Assembly: GCA_021603905.1 (NCBI GenBank)
Contig: BQIU01000007.1
Location: 1 to 64,000 of the forward strand
Source of the DNA: Nitrospirales bacterium
Lineage (GTDB): Bacteria; Nitrospirota; Nitrospiria; Nitrospirales; UBA8639
Direction: 5' to 3'
Length of the DNA stretch: 64,000 bases
Part shown: positions 44,756 to 53,738 of the stretch, piece by piece
How the letters are laid out: each line of letters begins with the position of its first letter
Position numbering within the stretch: position 1 is the stretch's first letter
The notes under the pieces: model-generated
Databases searched by the model: none
Told to the model about the DNA's origin: nothing
What the model saw: the letters and a program-made list of their open reading frames with translations, nothing else
Position numbers and translations under genes: made by a program

Positions 44756-46519
44756 ATGAAACTTTCGGACTATGTGGCAAACTTTCTAGCAAATGAAGGC
44801 GTGAAGCATGTGTTTTTAATCTCAGGTGGTGCAGCAGTGCATCTTGTCGATTCAATTGCAAGACATCCTTCGCTGACCTATGTCTGCACGCAACATGAAC
44901 AGGCTGCAGCAATGGCTGCCGATGGGTATGCGAGGGCCCGCGGTAATCTCGGGGTTGCACTGACGACAAGTGGGCCAGGTGCAACCAATTTGTTAACTGG
45001 AGTTTGTTGTTCATATTTTGATTCGATTCCGACCTTATTGTTGACAGGGCAAGTCGCACGTCATCGTATGAGAGGTGCTTCTGGCTTGAGGCAAAAAGGA
45101 TTTCAAGAAACAGATATAGTATCTATTTTTCAACCGGTCACAAAATATGCTGTACAGGTCACTGATCCACTCCAAATTCAATATGAGTTGCAGAAAGCCG
45201 TTATTATCGCTCGTGAAGGGAGACCTGGGCCAGTCTTAGTCGACATTCCTGATGACCTTCAACGAGTGGAGATTTCTGTTGAAGACTTAGATACGTATCA
45301 CCCTGAGAATGCTTTAACTTTTGCAGGAAGTCGGAGTGAGTGGGGTAACCCGTTCAAGGAGCTATTAGTAAATTCAAAACGTCCAATTCTTATCTACGGT
45401 GCGGGTATTCGTCTGGGAAAGGCCGAGAAACAGGCACGAGATTTCGCCATCAGAATGGGCATTCCTGTCCTGCTAACTTGGGGCGGTACAGATCTTCTCT
45501 CATCCAATGATCCGATCAATGCGGGTCGGCTTGGAGTATGTGGTCCACGGGGAGGAAACTTTGCTGTTCAGAATGCGGATTTAATTATGGCAGTCGGAAC
45601 AAGATTGAACCAGATGGTGATTGGAGGTCGAGCAGATCTGTTTGCACCCAATGCGCGAAAGATCATGGTGGATATAGACCCTGAAGAGTTAGGGAAGTTT
45701 CAAGAGAATGAAGTCAAGATTGACTTAAAAATTCAGGAGTCTGCTCTGAAATTTTTTGAAACGTGTCATAACTTCAATTTGAATTGTAATAAAAATAAAT
45801 ATGACACATGGCGGTCTCGTATCAGCCAATGGAATAAGCAATATCCCATATGTCCAAATGAATATCATTTGCGTGGCAAGGATGTTGATGCCTATGTATT
45901 TTTAGCGAAGTTATCAGAGCAGCTCAAGACGAAAGACATTGTCATCACTGATGCAGGAGGAAACCTAAGTTGGACCATGCAAGCGATAGGTGTAATGGCT
46001 GAGCAGCGTGTGTTTTCTGCGTGGAATCATTCTCCGATGGGATACTCGCTTCCAGCGAGCATTGGGGCCGCTTTTTCTTCTGGAAGACGGGTGATCTGCA
46101 TTATTGGAGATGGTGGTCTGATGATGTGTCTCCAAGAATTGGCGACTGTTGTGCGCTATCAACTGCCCATAAAAATTTTTATCTTCAATAATCATGGACA
46201 TGGTATTCAAAAGCAAACCTTAAATACGTGGCTGGACTCTCGTTACGAAGCGGTTGATGAAAAAACAGGATTGTCTTTTCCTGATTTTCGGAAAATAGGG
46301 GCAGCATTTCGAATGACGACGAGCACCATTCGAAATCATCAAGAGCTGACGTCATCGATCGTCACTGTCTTAGGCGATGATGGGCCTGAGTTATGTAATG
46401 TCGAGATCTGCCCAGAACAACAAATAACACCTATGTTGAAATATGGTGCAGGTTTAGAGGATTTGGATCCTAAGATTACTTCTCACGAATTAGAAGAAAT
46501 TATGAGTGCCCGCGCATGA
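44756..46519 (+). CDS. ThDP-dependent acetolactate synthase-like enzyme
   Basis: The 587-residue protein has the full three-domain layout of acetolactate-synthase-type ThDP enzymes: catalytic Glu48 in YVCTQHEQAAAMAADGYAR, TSGPGATNLLTG, GRPGPVLVDIPDDLQ and the cofactor site beginning GDGG (451-454) and ending FNNHGHG. It is the third ThDP system in the locus. Acetolactate-synthase relatives in O-antigen clusters include YerE, which adds a two-carbon unit to a keto-sugar to make yersiniose; that role is an attractive but unproven possibility here. No regulatory small subunit (IlvH) is present. Confidence 0.88.
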   Translation: MKLSDYVANFLANEGVKHVFLISGGAAVHLVDSIARHPSLTYVCTQHEQAAAMAADGYARARGNLGVALTTSGPGATNLLTGVCCSYFDSIPTLLLTGQVARHRMRGASGLRQKGFQETDIVSIFQPVTKYAVQVTDPLQIQYELQKAVIIAREGRPGPVLVDIPDDLQRVEISVEDLDTYHPENALTFAGSRSEWGNPFKELLVNSKRPILIYGAGIRLGKAEKQARDFAIRMGIPVLLTWGGTDLLSSNDPINAGRLGVCGPRGGNFAVQNADLIMAVGTRLNQMVIGGRADLFAPNARKIMVDIDPEELGKFQENEVKIDLKIQESALKFFETCHNFNLNCNKNKYDTWRSRISQWNKQYPICPNEYHLRGKDVDAYVFLAKLSEQLKTKDIVITDAGGNLSWTMQAIGVMAEQRVFSAWNHSPMGYSLPASIGAAFSSGRRVICIIGDGGLMMCLQELATVVRYQLPIKIFIFNNHGHGIQKQTLNTWLDSRYEAVDEKTGLSFPDFRKIGAAFRMTTSTIRNHQELTSSIVTVLGDDGPELCNVEICPEQQITPMLKYGAGLEDLDPKITSHELEEIMSARA

Positions 46520-46544
46520 GCGTAAGGAAAGGATGGGGAATGCT

Positions 46545-47501
46545 ATGAGTCAGACTGGTCATCCTATAAATGGAAGGATTCCTCCAGCGAATGGGGATGG
46601 AACGGCAGGGCGTGGGAGAGCACGGACGACTTTAGTGACTTTAGAAAGGAAAAAGGTACAACAGGAGAAAGTCGTTGCTGTCACCGCATACACCTACCCT
46701 GAGGCCCTCTTAGCAGATCGTGCCGGTGTGGATATTGTGTTGGTAGGAGATTCTCTTGGTATGACAACTCTTGGATACAAGACCACGATTGCGGTGACCA
46801 TGGAAGATATGATTTCTCATTGTCGTGGGGTGTGGCGAGCCAATAAGAAAGCTATGCAGATTGGTGATATGCCCTTCATGTCATATCAACCATCTAATAA
46901 AGTTGCTGTAAAAAATGCTGGACGGTTTTTGCAAGAAGGTGGGTGTGATGCGGTTAAAATTGAAGGTGCGATGCTCGATCGAGTGAAAGCCATTGCTGAT
47001 GCAGGAATCGTCGTCATGAGTCATCTTGGGCTGACTCCACAGTCGCGCGCACTACTTGGTGGGTATCGAGTTCAGGGAAAGACAAAATCAGATGTCGATA
47101 AAATTTTAGAGCAGGCTTTAGCCCTTCAAGAATCAGGGTGTCGTCTGTTGCTACTCGAAGCGGTTCCCAGAGAGTCAGCTGGGTATATTTCAGCCAATCT
47201 TGATATTCCAGTGTACGGTATTGGAGCAGGGGAGATGGTGGATGGGCAGTTAGTGATCCTGCATGACTTGATCGGAATGTTTTTTGAATTTAAATCAAAG
47301 TTTGTTAAGCGATATTGTGAAGCTGGAAAGCTCATTGAAGAGTCATTATTACAGTATGCAGATGAGGTTCGGAATGGAGAGTTTCCAGGACGCGAAAATT
47401 GTTATGAAATTAAAGATGGAGAATTAGAAAAACTCTTGGCAGACCCTAAATGGAAATATGTCACTGAAGATAAAGGTTCCTTACTTCCACATGCTTGTTA
47501 A
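46545..47501 (+). CDS. panB: 3-methyl-2-oxobutanoate hydroxymethyltransferase (PanB)-like
   Basis: PanB transfers a hydroxymethyl group from methylene-tetrahydrofolate to 2-oxoisovalerate in pantothenate synthesis. The protein of about 318 residues has the family motifs VTAYTYPEALLADRAGVDIV, LVGDSLGMTTLGY, VKIEGAMLDRV, MSHLGLTPQS, LLLEAVPRES and YGIGAGEMVDGQ. An N-terminal extension of about 30 residues rich in Gly/Pro/Arg is unusual. The neighbour upstream is an acetolactate-synthase-like enzyme and downstream a C-methyltransferase-like protein; no panC or panD is nearby. It may be the only panB in the genome or a paralogue used on another keto compound. ATG 46545 (GGGGA upstream) was chosen over GTG 46506 and ATG 46533. 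Confidence 0.85.
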   Translation: MSQTGHPINGRIPPANGDGTAGRGRARTTLVTLERKKVQQEKVVAVTAYTYPEALLADRAGVDIVLVGDSLGMTTLGYKTTIAVTMEDMISHCRGVWRANKKAMQIGDMPFMSYQPSNKVAVKNAGRFLQEGGCDAVKIEGAMLDRVKAIADAGIVVMSHLGLTPQSRALLGGYRVQGKTKSDVDKILEQALALQESGCRLLLLEAVPRESAGYISANLDIPVYGIGAGEMVDGQLVILHDLIGMFFEFKSKFVKRYCEAGKLIEESLLQYADEVRNGEFPGRENCYEIKDGELEKLLADPKWKYVTEDKGSLLPHAC

Positions 47502-48747
47502 AGATTCACCGAAAGTAAACGTCAGTGCTTGGGATGAATTGAAATGTATTTCCTATAAAGTGAGGAAGCATTGTCCTGTCTGTCTGAGTCCGTTTGTGTC
47601 TCCTCTTCTTGATCTTCCTGGCCTTCCTTTAACGGAACTGTATTGCTCCGAAATCCCTAAAGAAAAAGTGGGATTCGTCGATCAAGAATTTCATTTCTGT
47701 CATAAATGTAGTCATGGCTCATTGACTCATGTTCTTGACCCTCAAGTGGTGTATGGCCCCAAGTATTCATTTCGTTCATCGACAAGTCAAACGGCGGTTC
47801 AGGCATTGGACTATTTTTTAAATTTTATCAATAAATCAGTGGAAGACCGTACATTCGATGTAGTTATCGAAGTTGGGTGTAGCGATCTCAACCTCCTTAA
47901 AAAACTAAGAGGGCGAGCTTCACGTTTGGTTGGAATCGATCCGGTATTGTCTTATGAGACCTGTCATGAACCTAATTGTACTCTCATTGGGGATTTAGTC
48001 GAGAACGTCAATATTCGTGAAATTTCTGAAGAGGAAAAATGTCTGATTGTAAGCAGCCATACTCTTGAACATCTTTCTAACCCTAAACAGCTCATTGAGA
48101 AACTCCTCTTAGAATCTCATGATGACACTATCTTTTGTTTCCAATTTCCTGGGTTGGAAAGTTTAGTGGACGATTGGCGATTCGATCAAATTTTTCATCA
48201 ACATCTTAATTATTTCAGCTTGCATTCATTCAGTTATCTGCTTGGGTCGTTAGGAGCAGAACTTCTTGCCTATGACGTGAATTACGACCATTGGGGGACT
48301 CTGCTAGTCGCCTTTCAAAAAAAAAAGCAAATAAATAATACGGAAGCTCGCAGATCACTTGGATTGAGAAAATTGCAAGAAAAAGACATCCTCAGGAAGC
48401 ATTCGGAATTTCGGATGGCAATGGTATGCACCAATCAACGCCTGAAGAGGTTCAAGGATTCGATGCGGGTAGGGTATGGCGCTTCCCTTATGTTACCAGT
48501 TCTGAGCTATTACCTTGGAGATGATTTGTCGTGCTTGGACTACATTATCGACGATGATCTCCAAAAAACAGGGCAATACTATGCGAACATGCCGGTCTCG
48601 ATTAAGCATTCATCTGAGTTTACATCATGGGAAGACTCTGTGTGTTTACTCACATCTGTTGCGTCTCGCTCGAATGTGAGGCCGATGTTAAAAAAATTAT
48701 TTGACCTGAAGGTCCGTGACGTCATCGTGCCCCTTAGTGTTCTGTAA
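47458..48747 (+). CDS. Sugar C-methyltransferase-like protein with N-terminal zinc-binding motif
   Basis: The 429-residue protein has an N-terminal Cys cluster (CPVC at about 40-43 and CHKC about 80-83). A SAM-binding core (VIEVGCSDLNLLKKL, SSHTLEHLSNPKQL) and a C-terminal Rossmann-like domain with VGYGASLMLPVLSYYLG and YIIDDDLQKTGQYY follow. This three-part layout is that of NDP-sugar C-methyltransferases (TylC3/TcaB9 type), including an HQHLNYFSLHSF segment aligned with their catalytic-base region (usually EH). Such enzymes make branched-chain sugars by methylating C3 next to a C4 ketone. The start is uncertain; ATG 47491 is an alternative. It overlaps the end of panB. Confidence 0.8.
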   Translation: MSLKIKVPYFHMLVKDSPKVNVSAWDELKCISYKVRKHCPVCLSPFVSPLLDLPGLPLTELYCSEIPKEKVGFVDQEFHFCHKCSHGSLTHVLDPQVVYGPKYSFRSSTSQTAVQALDYFLNFINKSVEDRTFDVVIEVGCSDLNLLKKLRGRASRLVGIDPVLSYETCHEPNCTLIGDLVENVNIREISEEEKCLIVSSHTLEHLSNPKQLIEKLLLESHDDTIFCFQFPGLESLVDDWRFDQIFHQHLNYFSLHSFSYLLGSLGAELLAYDVNYDHWGTLLVAFQKKKQINNTEARRSLGLRKLQEKDILRKHSEFRMAMVCTNQRLKRFKDSMRVGYGASLMLPVLSYYLGDDLSCLDYIIDDDLQKTGQYYANMPVSIKHSSEFTSWEDSVCLLTSVASRSNVRPMLKKLFDLKVRDVIVPLSVL

Positions 48748-48769
48748 AGTCAGCTGATATGGAATAAGA

Positions 48770-49546
48770 ATGAATCTTGGAATTCAAGGAAAGTTAGCCG
48801 TAGTGACTGGAGCAAGCCGAGGAATTGGACGAGCTATCGTAAATGTGTTAGCAGCCGAGGGCACAAAGGTCATAGCCATTGCTAGGAATAAACAGGATCT
48901 AGAAGCACTGTTGCAGGAAGTGCGTGATACAGAACAAAAGCATCACAGTATTGTCGCAGATTTGATGGAGGCGGGTGTTCCTACTCAGACGATGTCTGCT
49001 ATTCAACGTAATCATGGCGAGCCTGACATACTTGTAAATAACGTCGGGGGCACACTGGGAGTCAATGATCCGCTTTGCTCTCTAGAAGATTGGAGCAAGG
49101 TATATAGATTTAATTTGGAAATAGCGTTGGAAATGAATAATGCGGTGATTCCAGACATGAAAGACAAAGGATGGGGTCGTATCGTAAACATAGCCTCTAC
49201 GGCTTCACTCGAAAACAATGGCCCCGTCACCTATTGTGCCATCAAGGCGGCCTTTGCTGCCTATACTCGATGCATGGCGAGAATATTGGCACCCGACAAT
49301 ATTGTTATGTCTGCAGTACTTCCTGGAGTCGTTGTGACTGAAGGCGGACATTGGGAGACTGCACAACGAGAACGTCCGGAACATGTTGAGAAGTATATTG
49401 CGGAGCGCTGCCCATTAGGGAGGTTTGCAGTCCCAGATGAAGTAGGACATTTGGTCGCGTTTCTCTGTTCCGAATTAGCAAGTTTTTGTCAGGGATCTCT
49501 TGTGCCAGTTGATGGAGGACAAAGTCGGCATTTTTTTTCTCAATGA
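48770..49546 (+). CDS. Short-chain dehydrogenase/reductase (FabG-like)
   Basis: The 258-residue classical SDR has LAVVTGASRGIGRAI (NAD(P) loop), LVNNVGG, the catalytic Ser in NIASTASLENNG, Tyr-x3-Lys in TYCAIKAAF and a C-terminal GSLVPVDGGQS. It likely reduces a ketone; in this context a keto-sugar or branched side chain. It lies 22 bases after the C-methyltransferase-like gene and 16 before a methyltransferase. Confidence 0.88.
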   Translation: MNLGIQGKLAVVTGASRGIGRAIVNVLAAEGTKVIAIARNKQDLEALLQEVRDTEQKHHSIVADLMEAGVPTQTMSAIQRNHGEPDILVNNVGGTLGVNDPLCSLEDWSKVYRFNLEIALEMNNAVIPDMKDKGWGRIVNIASTASLENNGPVTYCAIKAAFAAYTRCMARILAPDNIVMSAVLPGVVVTEGGHWETAQRERPEHVEKYIAERCPLGRFAVPDEVGHLVAFLCSELASFCQGSLVPVDGGQSRHFFSQ

Positions 49547-49562
49547 ATAGGAAAACAAGCAA

Positions 49563-50267
49563 ATGTTAATGAGCGCGCAGGTAGAGACGAAAGAGCCGCA
49601 GAATCAGTTTCAAATTGAATCATATCGTTCTAAAGGAGCAGTTCAATTGGGGCCATGGACGAGCCATATCTGGCGCGATGACCCACGGCACTTAGGATTT
49701 CTATTAGCAAGATATAAGTTCTGTGCAAAAGTCTTGGCGGGAAGAAAAAATGTGCTTGAGGTTGGATGTGGGGATGCGTTTGGAATATCAGTTGTTAAAC
49801 AAACAGTCTTAAGTATTCATGGGATCGATCTAGAACCTCTTGTGCTTCAAGATGCGAGGGATCGCAAGAATGGTGAAGAACAAGAGGGGATTACTTTAAG
49901 TGTCCACGACATGACAAAGGCAGCTATGAGTGAAGAATTTGACGCAGCCTATTCGTTAGACGTGATTGAGCATATTCCATTGTCTGACGAGCCATTGTTC
50001 ATGGAACACCTCTGTGCCTCACTGAATCCTCACTCTATCTGTATCCTTGGCACGCCAAACATTACCGCAAGTGCTTATGCTAGTCGTTTTGCAGCAGAAG
50101 GGCATATCAACCTTAAAAGTGCTGAGACACTTAGCAAATTGATGCTGAGTTTTTTTCATCATTGTCTATTGTTTTCAATGAACGATGAAGTGGTTCACAC
50201 AGGGTTTTATCCGATGGCACATTATCTGCTCGCGGTTGGCATTGAGAAGAAGGAACGCCATGAGTAG
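49563..50267 (+). CDS. SAM-dependent methyltransferase
   Basis: The 234-residue protein has a standard class I core: NVLEVGCGDAFGISVV (motif I, about 65-80), IHGIDLEPLVLQDA, AAYSLDVIEHIPLSDEPLF and SICILGTPNITASAYASRF. The acceptor is unknown. ATG 49563 has a second ATG two codons downstream; either may serve. It closes a run of tightly spaced genes before a 184-base gap. Confidence 0.82.
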   Translation: MLMSAQVETKEPQNQFQIESYRSKGAVQLGPWTSHIWRDDPRHLGFLLARYKFCAKVLAGRKNVLEVGCGDAFGISVVKQTVLSIHGIDLEPLVLQDARDRKNGEEQEGITLSVHDMTKAAMSEEFDAAYSLDVIEHIPLSDEPLFMEHLCASLNPHSICILGTPNITASAYASRFAAEGHINLKSAETLSKLMLSFFHHCLLFSMNDEVVHTGFYPMAHYLLAVGIEKKERHE

Positions 50268-50451
50268 GAGCGTGACGTATTGCCATAACTGAAGGGTGTC
50301 TGTTCAAAGGAGTCAGTACGTAGAATTGCAAAAATTGTGAGATATTTTCGCTGCATTTAGTCTGAGTGTGCACAAGTTTGTACTCTTTATGTGACAGGAT
50401 TGCTGAGCCAGAATTGAAAACGAAACGTTTCTCTAGCTGTTGAGTGAGAAC

Positions 50452-52035
50452 ATGAAGATTTTTAAGGTATTGATTGTCGTCCCTCCTCTTGTTAATGGCG
50501 ATAAGGGGACTGATCCAATGTCTAATCGGCCTGACATTGAATCGTATCGATTGGTTTCTCCTATAGAGCCTCTTACCGTAGCTGCTGATCTTCGGACACG
50601 TGGATATCAGGTGGATCTCTGTGACTTGGGTCTTTATGTCGATTCACGATTCAATTCCTTTACGAATGAGCTTATTGCCTTCCGGCCGGATGCCGTTGTG
50701 CTTGTACAGTCCATATTGACGTTCGCCACAGCACAGGACTGGAATGGAAGTCCCGTGTTTAAAATCGCCAAACAAAATATACCGAATGTGGTGACCATTC
50801 TGTCTGGCGGCCATGCCACGAATTACCCTGGTCATGCAGTGCGCGATGGTATTTGCGACTATTCTATTCGAGGTGAAGTGGACTTTGCGGTAGGAGATTT
50901 ACTCTGTGCATTGAATAATGCAAAAGAACCGTCTTCAATCCACGGTGTTTCTTATCATCGGGGAACTGAAGTGGAAGTCTCTCTAGACTATCCATCTGTT
51001 GATCTTTCGAAGCTCCCTGTTCCAGCTTACGAGGTACTCACTGTGGAGCAGCGAAAAGGGTACGAGACGATTTTGGAGTATGGAAAAATTCGATTCCCAG
51101 AAAAGAGTGTTCGCTATCGGGATATCATGACTTCTCGTAGCTGTCCGTTGCGTTGTGCGTATTGTAGTGTTGCTCCTCTCAGGGGCAGCAAGCAAAAGTA
51201 TCGTAGAAAACCATTGGAGCTTGTTTTAGATGAAATAGAGATAGCGTTAGATTCAGGTATAGAAGAAATTCATTTTTTTGATGATCTGTTTGCTGAGTCT
51301 GAAGAGCAAATCTTAAAATTCACAAACGAATTGGTAAAACGAAATCTAAGGTTCCCATGGTTCGTAGCACAAGGCATACCTTTATGGCCTCTCTCAGAAA
51401 CAGTCATCGACGCAATGTGCAGTACGGGAATGTATCGATTGATCTGTCCGCTCGAATCCGGAAACGACCGAGTATTAAAGCGAATTATCGGTAAAAAGTT
51501 TTCGACGATAGCCCATCATCATGACGTGCTGAACTGGGCCAGAAAGTCTGATCTTGAAATCATTGGGATGTATGTGGTCGGAATGCCTGGTGAGAGCCGA
51601 GAAGAACTTTTTGACACTATTAATTTTGCTGATTCACATTCTGAAATCGATTATTCCGTATTCTCTATCGCGACACCTATGGTTGGCACGAGATTAATGA
51701 AGCAAGTAATAAGCAGCGGGCAATTGAAAGATACAGGAAAGATTAACAGAATTATTAAGCGAACGGTCGCGCTCTATCGAACTGAGGCCTTTAGCGAGTA
51801 TGAGTTGGGTATCATTAGAGCTTTTGACTGGGACCGATTAAATTTTGCAACGTTGGAGAGACAGACCAAATATGCGTCAATGGTTGGAATAACTCTTGAA
51901 CAACTCACGCAACTTCGCAGACATGCACAAGACACATTTTATAGTTTCTTCCCAGATTTTGAAGGTCCCTTTTCTTTCAAGGAACTGTATAGTGAACCCA
52001 ACATGTATCAAGCACTTGAACCCAAAATCGCGTAA
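50452..52035 (+). CDS. B12-binding-domain radical SAM protein
   Basis: The protein of about 527 residues has an N-terminal cobalamin-binding-like domain (about 1-160: VLIVVPPLV, VVLVQSILTF, ILSGGHATNYPG). The radical SAM core (about 215-420) has the cluster motif SRSCPLRCAYCSVAPL (Cys-x3-Cys-x2-Cys) and a downstream YVVGMPGESREELF. The start is ATG 50452 rather than TTG 50440. It belongs to the BchE/PhpK-like superfamily; no specific reaction can be assigned. Confidence 0.85.
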   Translation: MKIFKVLIVVPPLVNGDKGTDPMSNRPDIESYRLVSPIEPLTVAADLRTRGYQVDLCDLGLYVDSRFNSFTNELIAFRPDAVVLVQSILTFATAQDWNGSPVFKIAKQNIPNVVTILSGGHATNYPGHAVRDGICDYSIRGEVDFAVGDLLCALNNAKEPSSIHGVSYHRGTEVEVSLDYPSVDLSKLPVPAYEVLTVEQRKGYETILEYGKIRFPEKSVRYRDIMTSRSCPLRCAYCSVAPLRGSKQKYRRKPLELVLDEIEIALDSGIEEIHFFDDLFAESEEQILKFTNELVKRNLRFPWFVAQGIPLWPLSETVIDAMCSTGMYRLICPLESGNDRVLKRIIGKKFSTIAHHHDVLNWARKSDLEIIGMYVVGMPGESREELFDTINFADSHSEIDYSVFSIATPMVGTRLMKQVISSGQLKDTGKINRIIKRTVALYRTEAFSEYELGIIRAFDWDRLNFATLERQTKYASMVGITLEQLTQLRRHAQDTFYSFFPDFEGPFSFKELYSEPNMYQALEPKIA

Positions 52036-52233
52036 ATATATGCAATGATATTCGAGAAGTTCTCAACTTTGCTTAGGATATCTTTGATGATGTCTATCAA
52101 GGTTAAGGAGCGGTATTATGGAGTCAATGTCGTGAAATCTTGGAAGTATCAGCGATTGCTCGTCTATCCGTTCTAGAAAGAATCTAGGGGTAATAGAAAA
52201 ACTCGTGGCAAATATATACAGGAGTCTGATGAA
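52036..52233. other. Intergenic region before the TPR-radical SAM gene
   Basis: About 200 bases without a supportable gene. No strong promoter consensus or terminator was found. The ATG of the next gene has CAGGAG upstream. Confidence 0.3.
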
Positions 52234-53736
52234 ATGTCGATAAGTACAGAGATCCCCGATAGTTCACAAGCAATAAATGCGAGCACCCAATGTATCAAGG
52301 ATGGGGATATTGAGAGAGGCTTGCAGATGCTAGAAGAGGTCGTCAAGGCATTCCCCCGAGAGAGTGAGGGCTTTCGAGAACTTGCCTCTGTTCTTGTAAG
52401 TCTTGGAGAATTTCAAAAAGCTATTCTTGCGTTAAAACAAGCAACGCTTCTTTGTCCCAAAGACATGAATCTTTACAAACAACTGGGATATGCTCACTAT
52501 CATGTCAAAGAGTATTCTGCGGCGGCGGCATCATATCGAACTTCCATCTCGTTGTCCCCCAAAGACCTCGATTCTAGAAGAAGCTTAGCTGAGATCTATC
52601 GAATGCAAGAGCGGTTTCCTGAATCTCTGGAACAAATCAATGAGGGATTAGTTCTAGCGCCGGAAGATGTTGGTCTTTGGGAAGGAAAAGCTGTCATTTG
52701 CGAACATCTTGATGAAAAAGCTTTAGCTATGTCCGCCTTGAAACGAGCAAAAGCATTACGAAATAAACAAGCAGCAAGACCAAGGTTAGGAAGTGTTAAT
52801 GTCGAAGTGACGACCTTTTGCAACTTTTCTTGTGCTGGATGTCTTAGAACTGTGATGGTTGAGCAGGGTACATGGAGAAATCGGCATTTATCCGTAGAAG
52901 AGTTTCAGAAAGTTGTCGAAGGAATGCCCCACACAGAAGGCTTACTGGTTTGGGGAGTTGGAGAACCTTCGCTTCATCCGAATCTTCCAGATATTATCAA
53001 AATGGCCTCCTTGTCAAAAAAGTTCTCACGTATTGTGCTTACGAGTGACATTTCGGCTCGTGACATTCATTATTACATAAAGCTTTTCAATTTTGGTTTG
53101 TCTCATCTGGTTGTTTCTGTTGACACGTTGGATCAGGGGCTTGCGAATCAAATTCGTAAAGGGACGAAAGTGGACAATCTGGAAAGTCGCCTTCGAACCT
53201 TACTTCAAAGCTGTCCAGGTCGTGTTGATATTAGAACTGTTGTGAGTCGAAAGAACATTATGGACCTTTCCAATCTCTTTGATCGACTTGATCGACTTGG
53301 AGTACTGAGAGTCAATCTTCAACCATATGCGGATTTGGGTAATCCCGATGGCTGTCTTACTTGGGAAGAGCTGGCGTGGGTTTCTTCGCAAGTTCCGAAG
53401 TTGGCTCCTCGCTTTACGAACCTTACACTGGTTATGGGTGAGTTTCTGCCGTCTCCTGCTATCTGTACGAGACCTTGGCGGGATCCTTATGTGACCGCAG
53501 ATGGACATCTGACTCCTTGCTGCAGACTTACAGATTCAAGAGAGTTCTCTTTTGGAAATATACTAGAGTCATCATTTAAGGAAGTCTATGATTCTCCTGA
53601 AGCAAGAAACTGGAGGGAAAATTTCTTAGAAGAATCCCCGGCCATTTGTGATAGTTGCCAAATGCATATATCTCGAAAAGCGCCGACATCGATGCCACAA
53701 CGGAAAGATATCCCAATGCTTCAAGGAGGGAGTTGA
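52234..53736 (+). CDS. TPR - radical SAM/SPASM fusion protein
   Basis: The 500-residue protein starts with TPR repeats (about 12-180; repeated pattern such as GEFQKAILALKQATLLCPKD and YSAAAASYRTSISLSPKD). A radical SAM domain follows (about 188-400) with the cluster motif CNFSCAGC (Cys-x3-Cys-x2-Cys). The C-terminal region with CTRPW, TPCCRL and CDSCQ is a short SPASM-like cluster-binding part. Related proteins modify peptides or small molecules, and the TPR part suggests binding to a protein or glycan-assembly partner. A methyltransferase follows after 2 bases. Confidence 0.85.
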   Translation: MSISTEIPDSSQAINASTQCIKDGDIERGLQMLEEVVKAFPRESEGFRELASVLVSLGEFQKAILALKQATLLCPKDMNLYKQLGYAHYHVKEYSAAAASYRTSISLSPKDLDSRRSLAEIYRMQERFPESLEQINEGLVLAPEDVGLWEGKAVICEHLDEKALAMSALKRAKALRNKQAARPRLGSVNVEVTTFCNFSCAGCLRTVMVEQGTWRNRHLSVEEFQKVVEGMPHTEGLLVWGVGEPSLHPNLPDIIKMASLSKKFSRIVLTSDISARDIHYYIKLFNFGLSHLVVSVDTLDQGLANQIRKGTKVDNLESRLRTLLQSCPGRVDIRTVVSRKNIMDLSNLFDRLDRLGVLRVNLQPYADLGNPDGCLTWEELAWVSSQVPKLAPRFTNLTLVMGEFLPSPAICTRPWRDPYVTADGHLTPCCRLTDSREFSFGNILESSFKEVYDSPEARNWRENFLEESPAICDSCQMHISRKAPTSMPQRKDIPMLQGGS

Positions 53737-53738
53737 TT

